The notes: generated by a model from the letters alone, not told the origin. DNA of 18,495 nucleotides from S012-113 sp965368405 (GCA_965368405.1 CBDUMS010000078.1:1-18495), one strand, 5' to 3'. Positions 1 to 6,860 are shown, counted from the first letter of the stretch. Made by a program: numbers and translations.

Positions 1-53
1 CAATATCTGCATCTTATTCTTAATACATCAGCCTTAGGGTCAAGTAACCATTT

Positions 54-569
54 CTAGTTGTTGCCTTGCTTTAATTTGCGTTCTCTCTGCTGCAAAAGCA
101 ATTGTTGTTGCTGCTGCATTCGCTGGCGTTGTTGAATTCTCTGCAATATCATTGAACGAAAATCATCTTCAGCTCTTTTTAGCGCCATTAATTGCCGCGC
201 ATTAATTACATTCATTAAGCGCTCGCTATACTTATTTTCAAGATCGAGCTGACGTTGCTTTTCTTCCATTCGGCCCTTGAGCATAGCTCTTTGCTGCTCA
301 TCTGTTAATTGATTCAGGTCGAGACCTTGTCGGGTACTACGATATTCCATCTGAATGTTTCTTCGTTGTTCGGCATACTCATTATAGACAGGCCAAAAGG
401 ACTGAGCTTGCTCTGGGGTAAGCGCTAATCGTTCGGTGATTAAGGCTATCCTAGCCGCTTCTAGCTTGGCCTTTGCCGATTGATTGTTTTGAGCATAGCT
501 TGCGAAGCTGCTAAGTATCAGGACAATAATTAATATCTTTTTCATGATTCGATAGTTAAATTTAATCAT
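54..569 (-). CDS. Exported Spy/CpxP-like helical protein (ECF-sigma-linked)
   Basis: A small secreted, mostly helical protein of 171 residues from the first ATG, or 163 from the internal ATG at 545. From the internal start it has a classic signal peptide (KKILIIVLILSS, then FASYAQ as likely cleavage region). The mature part has the LTPEQAQ motif followed by WPVYNEY, typical of the Spy/CpxP/periplasmic-metal-sensor superfamily, then long charged helices and a Gln/Arg-rich tail (about residues 145-165). Family members act as periplasmic chaperones or stress sensors. The ATG at 569 overlaps the stop of the upstream gene as TAATG, which suggests translational coupling and favours the longer start; the signal peptide favours the shorter. 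It is the last gene of an ECF sigma / membrane protein / Spy-like trio seen in many Bacteroidota. The exact ligand or client cannot be told from the sequence. Confidence 0.75.
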   Translation of the reverse strand: MIKFNYRIMKKILIIVLILSSFASYAQNNQSAKAKLEAARIALITERLALTPEQAQSFWPVYNEYAEQRRNIQMEYRSTRQGLDLNQLTDEQQRAMLKGRMEEKQRQLDLENKYSERLMNVINARQLMALKRAEDDFRSMILQRIQQRQRMQQQQQLLLQQRERKLKQGNN

Positions 570-1027
570 TAAATGTCATTTTCTAATTCTGGATAAACCT
601 CAATAAGGTCATCTAATTCATCATCATTAAACAATTGGATCTCATCTTGCACCATGCCATCAATGTCTAATTCCTCAATATCTATGAGAGACAACAGCTC
701 ATCGGTGGTTATATCCGATTCCTGGATATAACTTATTAAATCTTCGGTAGGTATATCATCAAGCATCGCTTGAACATCGATGTCGTCATTATTCCAACGA
801 ATGCCAAAGTAGAAGAGCATAAAGACTAAGGCAACGGCTGGGAGGGCAAATCGTAACGATAGTGTTAGCGCTGTGCCTAATGAGTTACTTTTTGTACTCT
901 GGATAGCCCGTTCCTGAATGCGAGTCGGTAACTTATCGAAATAACTATCTGACACGCTATAAAGCTCTTTTTTAGGGATGTCATCCAGTTTTATGCTCTT
1001 TTTAATATGGTCTTTATCGTCTCTCAT
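569..1027 (-). CDS. Single-pass membrane protein, putative anti-sigma factor
   Basis: A 152-residue protein starting at ATG 1027; a GTG one codon earlier (1030) is possible but less likely. The N-terminal cytoplasmic part contains the YSVSDSYFDKLPTRIQER pattern, a FDxLP-type motif common in small Bacteroidota membrane proteins encoded after ECF sigma genes. One transmembrane helix follows (about residues 58-77, FALPAVALVFMLFYFGI). The remainder is a strongly acidic tail rich in Asp, Glu and Ile, presumably periplasmic. It lies 31 bp downstream of the sigma gene and overlaps the next gene by one base. Position and topology suggest an anti-sigma factor or membrane partner of that sigma. No zinc-binding anti-sigma motif (HxxxCxxC) is present, so the role is inferred from context only. 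Confidence 0.7.
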   Translation of the reverse strand: MRDDKDHIKKSIKLDDIPKKELYSVSDSYFDKLPTRIQERAIQSTKSNSLGTALTLSLRFALPAVALVFMLFYFGIRWNNDDIDVQAMLDDIPTEDLISYIQESDITTDELLSLIDIEELDIDGMVQDEIQLFNDDELDDLIEVYPELENDI

Positions 1028-1058
1028 CACTGCTTGGACAATTTTAGTTTCAATTGGT

Positions 1059-1598
1059 TTAATTCGGATCTAATATTTCTTCAATTTTCTTTACCGCTAA
1101 ATGGTAGCTGGCTTTAAGTGCACCAACGCTGGTTTCTGTAATCTCTGCGATTTCGTCATATTTCATATCATCATAATACTTCATATTAAACACAAGACGT
1201 TGCTTTGCAGGTAGCTTAAGCAATGCCTTCTGTAATTTCATTTGAATTTCGTCTCCTCCGAGTTGCGAGTTGACATCGATTTTATGAGATAACTCGGCTT
1301 CAACATCATTGATCGGTAGGAAAAAGCGCTTCTTTTTCTTAGCTAGATGGTTTAGGCACTCATTCGTAGCGATGCGATATACCCAAGTGTAGAGTTTAGC
1401 ATCTTCGCGAAATTTTTCGATGTTTTTCCAAACCTTAATGAAGACTTCTTGAACAAGATCGTCTGTTTCGTCGTGGTCTATGACCATTTTACGAATATGC
1501 CAATAAATTCTTTCCTGATATTCTCTTACAAACAAGTTGAACCCGTAATTGCGGGTATCAGCGTTTTTAAGTTTATCGAGCAGTTCGTTGTCAGTCAC
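1059..1598 (-). CDS. ECF-type RNA polymerase sigma factor
   Basis: A 179-residue sigma-70 family protein of the extracytoplasmic-function group, directing RNA polymerase to a stress regulon. Region 2 is seen around residues 15-85, with DETDDLVQEVFIKVWKNI and LYTWVYRIATNECLNHL, the core-binding and -10 recognition helices. Region 4 is at about 125-175, with LPAKQRLVFNMKYYDDMKY then an HTH (DEIAEITETSVGALKASYH) for -35 recognition. The length is typical for ECF sigmas. The start codon is GTG (1596-1598); the next in-frame Met would remove part of region 2, so GTG is preferred. It heads a three-gene set with a putative membrane anti-sigma and a Spy-like exported protein. The 94-bp gap upstream shows no exact TAnnTTTG element, consistent with autoregulation from a different promoter type, though that is only inference. 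Confidence 0.93.
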   Translation of the reverse strand: MTDNELLDKLKNADTRNYGFNLFVREYQERIYWHIRKMVIDHDETDDLVQEVFIKVWKNIEKFREDAKLYTWVYRIATNECLNHLAKKKKRFFLPINDVEAELSHKIDVNSQLGGDEIQMKLQKALLKLPAKQRLVFNMKYYDDMKYDEIAEITETSVGALKASYHLAVKKIEEILDPN

Positions 1599-1692
1599 AA
1601 TTAGGTAATTGAGTCAGACCTTTGACAGCGAGGAAATCAAAAGGTTTAATATGAGTGCAATCTTTTAACTTAATCGTCTTTATCAGGTGGTA

Positions 1693-2643
1693 CTAGAGTT
1701 TTTTAATCCTATCGAGAATGCCATCATACTCTTTCTTTTTACGAACCACCATCAGGCTAAAGTTTGTATTGTTCGTTATTAATTTCTCTGCAAAGGAGCC
1801 TAGAAAGAGTGCTGCGGTAGCTGTTCTACCTTTAGAGCCAATGATAACTCCATCAGCATCTATTTCCACAGCAAGGTCTCTAATGTCGGAAGTGAGATCG
1901 TCATTAATATCTTTGGAATAGACCATTCTTAGCTTCACGTCGCTCAAATCGATATCACGCAGAAACTCCTCATAATCCTCTTTAGCGTTCTTACACATTA
2001 TCTCAGAAAACTCCTCCTCGCTTTTACCCGAAAGGTGGTATCCCGATGGTAATCGATATACATATTGACAAACAACTTCAACTTCGTGTAGGTCCTTATT
2101 TCTTCTGGCTATTTCAACAGCACGCTCTAAAGCGAGTTTAGAGTACTCAGAGAAATCGATAGGAACCAGTAATGTGCTCATCGTTTTACCGCCTTGAATA
2201 CGTTCTGATATGCCTTCTGGGATAATGAGAATTTGACAAGGCGCACGACGCGCTAATCGTTGTGTGATAACACTAGTCTTCTCTTTATTGGCAATTCTTC
2301 CTATCATCACCAAGTCGGCATCAAAATCACCAATTGCTTGTAATAGGCCTCTTAGATTATTGGAACTCTGTATTATTTCAATAGAATAGTTGATAGGATT
2401 TTCCTTATTCAGGTACTTATCAACGACATTTTCGATTTCTTTTCTTCTTTCCTCAATCGCCGCTTTTTCGAGATCGGGAAAGTCTTTTAAAACCTTAGGA
2501 GGAATATCGAGATTTACAATGTGAACATAAAAGATATGCTCTAATTCCGTAGAATGTGCTAAGAAATTGACGTAATTAATTAGATCTCTGTCCAGGTCAG
2601 AGTGGCTTAATCCTACGATGGCACGTTTAATTTTCTGAAGCAT
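1693..2643 (-). CDS. Tandem-domain universal stress protein (UspA family)
   Basis: A 316-residue cytoplasmic protein made of two UspA domains, roughly residues 1-147 and 153-300. The second carries the complete nucleotide-binding signature G-2x-G-9x-G-S (GSKGRTATAALFLGS, residues 269-283), so that half probably binds ATP. The equivalent region of the first half (VMIGRIANKEKTSVITQRLA) has lost most of the glycines, suggesting one active and one degenerate site. It begins LSHSDLDRDLINYVNF, a typical Usp beta1-alpha1 start. It lies 11 bp downstream of the aminotransferase gene and is probably co-transcribed from the promoter at 3751-3758. Family members support survival under starvation, oxidative or energy stress; the specific trigger is unknown. 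No terminator-like hairpin is obvious before the sigma gene. Confidence 0.9.
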   Translation of the reverse strand: MLQKIKRAIVGLSHSDLDRDLINYVNFLAHSTELEHIFYVHIVNLDIPPKVLKDFPDLEKAAIEERRKEIENVVDKYLNKENPINYSIEIIQSSNNLRGLLQAIGDFDADLVMIGRIANKEKTSVITQRLARRAPCQILIIPEGISERIQGGKTMSTLLVPIDFSEYSKLALERAVEIARRNKDLHEVEVVCQYVYRLPSGYHLSGKSEEEFSEIMCKNAKEDYEEFLRDIDLSDVKLRMVYSKDINDDLTSDIRDLAVEIDADGVIIGSKGRTATAALFLGSFAEKLITNNTNFSLMVVRKKKEYDGILDRIKKL

Positions 2644-2654
2644 AACTATAATTA

Positions 2655-3731
2655 TTATTCGAATTTTTCTATTAAATCTACCAACATCTCGAACTGCTCC
2701 TTAGAGTGTGTAGGAAAATTAGCTATACGAGTATGTTGGCCTTTCATTTTACCATATCCTCCTCCAACAATCATCTTATGGTTGGAAAGATAACTAATAA
2801 ATTCTTCAGTTTTAGATCCGGAATCAATAACAATAACAGTTTCGGAGCGCAACTTCCTTTCCTCGACGAATGGATTGAGAGATGGATGTTGTTCTAGCAA
2901 ATTGTATAGTATAGTTGATTTGTAAATACTATCATTTCTAATCTGTTGGATCCCTCGATTGATCATATCGCGCACTACTTTGGCAAAAAGATAAATGCCT
3001 AAAATATTAGGAGTTGAGGGCGTTTGATGTTTCTTACCTTGATCGAGCAGCGCTAAAATATTATGGAAGGAGTTTCGCATTTTACCACTTTCGTGCACTT
3101 TACGAGCCTTCTCTTCTGTTTTATCATTCACTAACCATAACCCAAGACCGGCAGGTAAGCCAAAAGCCTTTTGTACTGAGGCGTAAGCAGTATCTATCTG
3201 AGAATAGTCGAGATTAACTACCGGTAATGATGATACTACATCTACTGCGAGAATAGCTTCTTGATAATGCTTACCAAGTTCATAGATATCCTTGAGCGGA
3301 GTCATTACCCCAGTGCTGGTCTCATTATGAGCAAGGCTTACAAGGTCATAACGGCCATTAGGAGTGGTATTAAGATCAGGTAATTCGCCCCACGGTGCTT
3401 CTAACTTATCCGCTTTCTTACCAAGATTAGTTGATGCTTGGTAGAATTTATTAGAAAAAGCGCCATTAACAATATGCAAAGAACTTTCAGAGATAAGGCT
3501 GTCAACCATTTTTTCCCAGATTTCCGTTGCAGAATTCGTAAAGACGATTTTATAATTATCGGGGAGTTCTAACAATTCCTCAATATTTTCCTCTGCCTCA
3601 CGATAAATTTGTTCGAAAGCTTTACTGCGATGGGAGATGGAAGCAACACCAGTCTTTATTGCTTCCTTAATATGCTGATCTACAGTATAGTATAGTCCCG
3701 ATGGCCCGGGTGTGAAATATATATTCCTCAT
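2655..3731 (-). CDS. Class V PLP-dependent aminotransferase (phosphoserine/alanine-glyoxylate type)
   Basis: A 358-residue fold-type I PLP enzyme. The start YFTPGPSGL matches the N-terminal substrate-loop region of the SerC / alanine-glyoxylate / serine-pyruvate group. Other landmarks are TNSATE (residues 65-70, phosphate-binding loop), HNETSTGV (135-142), the PLP-ring aspartate in AVDVVSS (D164) and the Schiff-base lysine in SVQKAFG (K188). The C-terminal small domain ends with GGGYGKMKGQHTRIANFPTHS, containing the arginine that normally binds the substrate carboxylate. It probably transaminates serine, phosphoserine or a related small amino acid; no serine-pathway neighbour (such as serA) is in view, so the substrate stays open. 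It has a good -7 element 20 bp upstream of the ATG and is followed by the universal stress protein gene. Confidence 0.85.
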   Translation of the reverse strand: MRNIYFTPGPSGLYYTVDQHIKEAIKTGVASISHRSKAFEQIYREAEENIEELLELPDNYKIVFTNSATEIWEKMVDSLISESSLHIVNGAFSNKFYQASTNLGKKADKLEAPWGELPDLNTTPNGRYDLVSLAHNETSTGVMTPLKDIYELGKHYQEAILAVDVVSSLPVVNLDYSQIDTAYASVQKAFGLPAGLGLWLVNDKTEEKARKVHESGKMRNSFHNILALLDQGKKHQTPSTPNILGIYLFAKVVRDMINRGIQQIRNDSIYKSTILYNLLEQHPSLNPFVEERKLRSETVIVIDSGSKTEEFISYLSNHKMIVGGGYGKMKGQHTRIANFPTHSKEQFEMLVDLIEKFE

Positions 3732-3750
3732 GCACCTATTAAATTATGTG

Positions 3751-3758
3751 CAAAAGTA
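3751..3758 (-). promoter_or_regulatory. -7 promoter element of the aminotransferase operon
   Basis: On the minus strand this reads TACTTTTG, an exact match to the Bacteroidota -7 consensus TAnnTTTG, and it lies 19 bases before the ATG at 3731. That predicts a short 5' leader of about 12-15 nt. No clear TTG is seen at the -33 position. The same 8-mer is used upstream of rpsO in this window. Confidence 0.6.
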
Positions 3759-3762
3759 CCCA

Positions 3763-3778
3763 TAGGTTTCGAAGCCTA
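3763..3778. promoter_or_regulatory. Inverted repeat in the promoter spacer, candidate operator
   Basis: TAGGTTTCGAAGCCTA is a 16-bp near-perfect palindrome (7 of 8 half-site positions pair) centred on TTCGAA. It ends 4 bp upstream of the minus-strand -7 element at 3751-3758, so it occupies the -33 to -7 spacer, a common place for a repressor site. Function is inferred only from symmetry and position. Confidence 0.35.
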
Positions 3779-3837
3779 CTAAAAATGATCTTAAATTAAT
3801 TCGTCCTCTCCATTATTATATAAGATGAATAAAACAT

Positions 3838-3845
3838 TAGTTTTG
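3838..3845 (+). promoter_or_regulatory. -7 promoter element of the structured RNA
   Basis: TAGTTTTG matches the Bacteroidota -7 consensus TAnnTTTG exactly. It ends 4 bases before the first base of the closing helix of the RNA at 3850, the expected distance to a transcription start. A good -33 TTG is not seen in the AT-rich stretch upstream. Confidence 0.6.
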
Positions 3846-3849
3846 CAGT

Positions 3850-4047
3850 CCACACAGTAATAACCGCTCGATTAACCAACAGTAACATATAACCGAGTGA
3901 GTTCACCGTTAAAACCGGGCCTCATCTCAACTTGTTGGGACCTCATTACCTTGTGTAGTAGGATAACAGTGGAAGGTTGATGCGAATGAATAGCTCAAAT
4001 CCTGTTTTAACAGGGTTAATCAGACGCTTTTACTGTGTGGTTTTTTT
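3850..4047 (+). ncRNA. Structured non-coding RNA of about 198 nt, possibly 6S RNA
   Basis: No open frame explains this gap, but it looks like an independent RNA gene. The first 11 bases (CCACACAGTAA, 3850-3860) are perfectly complementary to the last 11 (TTACTGTGTGG, 4030-4040), and T x7 follows (4041-4047). An exact TAnnTTTG element sits just upstream. Inside the closing helix a second pairing, GATTAAC (3870-3876) with GTTAATC (4015-4021), extends the rod after an internal loop. Local hairpins are CCTGT/ACAGG (4001-4014, loop UUUA), TCTCAA/TTGGGA (3925-3940, loop CUUG) and CCT-ATTAC/GTAGT-AGG (3941-3962). Size, joined ends, an interrupted lower rod, an open middle and a small hairpin on its 3' side resemble 6S RNA, which binds the housekeeping RNA polymerase. 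Two adjacent apical hairpins are less typical. Identification as 6S is inference; RNase P, tmRNA and SRP RNA fit worse. Confidence 0.7.
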
Positions 4048-4115
4048 ATGTCCTTAATTCTGTACCCTTTTCATAGATCTTGTATTATACCTATGTATGG
4101 TAAACTGAAGTTCAG

Positions 4116-4154
4116 CATAGGGGATGGGACCGAAGACTTGTTCCCTATGTTTTT
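4116..4154 (+). terminator. Terminator-like hairpin downstream of the RNA gene
   Basis: CATAGGGGA (4116-4124) pairs with TTCCCTATG (4141-4149) in a 9-bp stem with one G-U pair and a 16-nt loop, followed by T x5 (4150-4154). As read on the plus strand it would stop transcription coming from the RNA gene before it runs antisense into lhgO. On the minus strand the hairpin directly follows the lhgO stop but lacks a good T-run there. Confidence 0.6.
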
Positions 4155-5344
4155 CAACTTTCCAAAAGGTTGGCTACGGATTCACCAATAGAAAGAGCCG
4201 AAGTTGCCGCTGGTGATGGAGCATTTAAAATGTTAATCGTTCTTTTCGTCTGATGAATGAGAAAATCATCGATCAAACCACCATCTCTGTCACATGCCTG
4301 CGCTCTAACCCCAGAACCTCCAACTACTAAATCTTTAGATTCTATTTCTGGGATTAGTTTCTGCAAGGCCTTCGTAAACGCATCTTTTGAATAGGAGCGG
4401 TAGAACTCTCCTAATCCTGTTCTCCAATACTTCTTTGCTACTTTCTGAAACCCTGGCCAGCCAAGCACTTCCATGAATTCAGTGAAGCTGATATCGGATT
4501 TCTTATAACCTTCGCGTTTATAGGCTAATACCGCGTTTGGACCAGCTTCTACACCGCCTTTTTTCATTCGGGTAAAATGAACCCCAAGAAATGGGAAATT
4601 TGGATCTGGGACAGGGTAAATGAGGTTTTTAACAAGGTACTCCTTTTCCGGTTTAAGCTTAAAATACTCTCCTCGAAACGGAATTATTTTAATACCCGGA
4701 TTATCGCCACTCATTTTAGCAATTTTATCCGAATAAAGCCCTGCGCAATTTATCATTAAGCCTGCAGTATAACTTCCATTGGTGGTGTCGATCGTAACGT
4801 CCGTTTCCTTTACTGCTATTGCCTTTACAGCAGCATCAAAAGCGAATTCAACATCCAATGTCTTTAGCAATTCTTTTAGCTTTGCTGAAACGACGGCATA
4901 ATCGACAATACCGGTTTGAGGAACAAAGAAGCCTTTCACTCCATTTACATGAGGTTCATATTCTAGTAGCTCCTCTTTTTCCAGGAACTTTAAGCCTTCT
5001 AAGCCATTTTCCTGACCACGTACATACAAGTTCTGTAATAAGGGTAATTCTTCCTTAATGGTAGCTACGACTACTTTTCCGCAGGTTTCAAAAGGCACAT
5101 CGTTGGACCTGCAGAAATCGATCAGCATATGATAACCCGAGATGCAATTTGTGGCTTTTAATGACCCCGGTTTATAATATAATCCCGAGTGAATGACCCC
5201 ACTGTTATGGCCCGTTTGGTGAGCTGCGACATCCGATTCTTTGTCAATTATTAAGATTCGTTTCGCTGGGTTCTTTTCTTTTATTTTAAGTGCGCTTGCC
5301 AGGCCTACTATACCCGCTCCTATAATGGTAATATCGTATTTCAA
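4154..5344 (-). CDS. lhgO: L-2-hydroxyglutarate oxidase
   Basis: A 396-residue FAD-dependent oxidoreductase of the DAO family that oxidises L-2-hydroxyglutarate to 2-oxoglutarate, feeding electrons to the membrane quinone pool or to oxygen. This is a metabolite-repair role, since L-2-hydroxyglutarate is a side product of malate dehydrogenase. The N-terminus has the Rossmann dinucleotide motif IIGAGIVGLASA (glycines 9, 11, 14), followed by the family block HQTGHNSGVIHSGLYYKPGS. The C-terminus has GGSGVRAQACDRDG and NAPSPAATSALSIGE, also typical of LhgO. The start codon is TTG (5342-5344): an in-frame stop lies three codons upstream and no ATG precedes the FAD motif. A weak -7-like element (TAATTTCG on the minus strand, 5362-5369; 7 of 8) lies 17 bases before the start. 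It is divergent from the CoA-transferase gene. Confidence 0.93.
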   Translation of the reverse strand: MKYDITIIGAGIVGLASALKIKEKNPAKRILIIDKESDVAAHQTGHNSGVIHSGLYYKPGSLKATNCISGYHMLIDFCRSNDVPFETCGKVVVATIKEELPLLQNLYVRGQENGLEGLKFLEKEELLEYEPHVNGVKGFFVPQTGIVDYAVVSAKLKELLKTLDVEFAFDAAVKAIAVKETDVTIDTTNGSYTAGLMINCAGLYSDKIAKMSGDNPGIKIIPFRGEYFKLKPEKEYLVKNLIYPVPDPNFPFLGVHFTRMKKGGVEAGPNAVLAYKREGYKKSDISFTEFMEVLGWPGFQKVAKKYWRTGLGEFYRSYSKDAFTKALQKLIPEIESKDLVVGGSGVRAQACDRDGGLIDDFLIHQTKRTINILNAPSPAATSALSIGESVANLLES

Positions 5345-5438
5345 AGCGTTTTATTTATTGGCGAAATTACGCCATTTTCCTTTTTAAACGGAGGGCTTAG
5401 AGGTAATTTTGAATAGGGAAATATGACCACATAATTTG

Positions 5439-6722
5439 ATGAATTTCAACAAAGAAAAAACACCAGAAGAAGCAATAAAAATTATAAAATCAGGCCATCG
5501 TGTTTATATTCACGGAGCAGGAGCTACGCCTGGAAAATTGGTTCAGGCGATGGTAGATAGGGCGGATGTACTTAATAATATTGAGATTTATCATTTGCAT
5601 ACCGAAGGCGAGGCAAAATATCTGGAGCCCCAATATGAAGATACCTTTCATCTGTATTCAATGTTTCTTGCTCCAAATTCTAGAGCTGCGGTAAATGAAG
5701 GTAGAGCTGATTTTATTCCTTGCTTTTTAAGTGAGGTGCCTATTATGTTTCGCAGAGGTCGACTTCCAATTGATGTCGCTTTAATCCAAGTTTCACCTCC
5801 CGATAAGCATGGGTTTTGCTCACTAGGTATTTCGGTAGAGGCCACAATGGCTGCAATTGAGGCTGCTCGATTTGTAGTAGCGCAAATTAATCCAAAGATG
5901 CCCCGAACCCATGGCGACGGAATGATTCATCTCGATAAATTCGATTCATATTGCTATTGTGAAGATGAAATCCCAAAGTGGGAGCAGAAGCCATTAACGG
6001 ATATCCAGCTCTCCATTGGGGAAAATATTGCTAGCCTAGTTGAAGATAGAGCTACATTGCAAATGGGCATTGGTGCAATTCCTGAAGCAGCAATGACATT
6101 TTTAAAGAGCCATAAGGATTTAGGCATACATACCGAGATGTTTTCTAATGGTGTTCTGCCCTTGATTAAATCGGGCGTTATAACCGGAAGGTATAAGGCG
6201 AGTAATGTAGGGTTTATCGTAACGGGCTTCCTTTTGGGGTCACAAGAGCTCTACGATTTCGTCGATGACAATCCGCAAGTTCGAGTTAAGGATATTGAAT
6301 ACGTAAATAATACGGCCTTAATCATGCGTAACCCGCGAGTTACAAGTATTAATAGTGCCATCGAAATAGATATTTCAGGTCAGGTTTGTGCCGATTCTAT
6401 TGGTACCCGGCTTTATTCTGGCGTTGGTGGCCAGATGGACTTTTTAAGAGGAGCTTCTCTGAGTGAGGGTGGTAAACCCATTATCGCGATGGCGAGTACA
6501 ACTAAAAATGGCGAAAGCAAAATTGTGCCATATTTAAAACAAGGAGCTGGAGTTGTAACTACCAGAGCACATATACACTACGTAGTTACCGAATATGGAG
6601 TAGCAGACTTATATGGGAAGTCCTTAAAACAACGGGCTAGATTATTAATTGATATTGCTCATCCTAACCATCGGGAGTCATTGGAGAAACAGGCCTTCGA
6701 GCGATTTAAAAGAGCAATTTAG
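5439..6722 (+). CDS. Acetyl-CoA hydrolase / CoA-transferase family protein
   Basis: A 427-residue two-domain CoA-transferase of the acetyl-CoA hydrolase/transferase family (4-hydroxybutyrate CoA-transferase, Cat1/ACH1-like). It moves CoA between acetyl-CoA and another short acid, or hydrolyses acyl-CoA. Landmarks are GAGATPGKLVQAM near residue 27, the segment GIHTEMFSNGV with a conserved glutamate (about E233) expected to form the glutamyl-CoA intermediate, the CoA-binding block GVGGQMDFLRG (about 328-338) and VVTEYGVADL near residue 386. Length is normal for the family. I chose the ATG at 5439; a TTG one codon earlier is unlikely. An ATAATTTG sequence abuts the start codon, too close to serve as a normal promoter for it. 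The gene stands alone, divergent from lhgO. The acyl partner (acetate, butyrate, succinate, 4-hydroxybutyrate) cannot be decided. Confidence 0.9.
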   Translation: MNFNKEKTPEEAIKIIKSGHRVYIHGAGATPGKLVQAMVDRADVLNNIEIYHLHTEGEAKYLEPQYEDTFHLYSMFLAPNSRAAVNEGRADFIPCFLSEVPIMFRRGRLPIDVALIQVSPPDKHGFCSLGISVEATMAAIEAARFVVAQINPKMPRTHGDGMIHLDKFDSYCYCEDEIPKWEQKPLTDIQLSIGENIASLVEDRATLQMGIGAIPEAAMTFLKSHKDLGIHTEMFSNGVLPLIKSGVITGRYKASNVGFIVTGFLLGSQELYDFVDDNPQVRVKDIEYVNNTALIMRNPRVTSINSAIEIDISGQVCADSIGTRLYSGVGGQMDFLRGASLSEGGKPIIAMASTTKNGESKIVPYLKQGAGVVTTRAHIHYVVTEYGVADLYGKSLKQRARLLIDIAHPNHRESLEKQAFERFKRAI

Positions 6723-6817
6723 TAATTCGGTAGCGCCGCAAAACTGTTAATAATTAGGTCCAGTGTATTGCTAATATTCGATCTAGGAGTCAGGTTTCAT
6801 TCTTAAGATAAAAATCC

Positions 6818-6825
6818 TATTTTTG
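6818..6825 (+). promoter_or_regulatory. -7 promoter element of the START-like gene
   Basis: TATTTTTG matches TAnnTTTG exactly, 75 bases before the ATG at 6901. A TTTC about 20 bp upstream could stand in for the -33 element. It predicts a leader of about 70 nt that includes the hairpin at 6838-6860. Confidence 0.55.
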
Positions 6826-6837
6826 CGCCACAATCGG

Positions 6838-6860
6838 CGATAACCGGTTTTAAGTTATCG
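6838..6860 (+). other. Hairpin in the predicted 5' leader of the START-like gene
   Basis: CGATAAC (6838-6844) and GTTATCG (6854-6860) form a perfect 7-bp inverted repeat with a 9-nt loop. It lies shortly after the predicted transcription start and 40 bases before the ATG. There is no T-run, so it is not a terminator. It could stabilise the mRNA or bind a protein as DNA; neither is shown. Confidence 0.4.

Noticed and set aside
101..130. Possible short tandem DNA repeat in the Gln-rich tail of the Spy-like protein
   Set aside because: The Gln codons vary between CAA and CAG and the run is imperfect; this is amino-acid low complexity, not a clear DNA repeat or contraction site.
3850..4047. Identification of the structured RNA as SRP RNA, tmRNA or RNase P RNA
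   Set aside because: GGAAG occurs (3971-3975) but not in an SRP-type tetraloop helix; the length is too short for tmRNA or RNase P and no tRNA-like acceptor end, tag frame or RNase P core motifs are visible.
5422..5433. ATG ACC ACA TAA mini frame upstream of the CoA-transferase gene
   Set aside because: Three codons only; no sign that it is translated.
5431..5438. ATAATTTG directly before the CoA-transferase ATG as its -7 promoter
   Set aside because: It misses the consensus at the first position and abuts the start codon, which would put the transcription start inside the gene; a similar ATAATTTG before lptF (7330-7337) was also left out as too weak.
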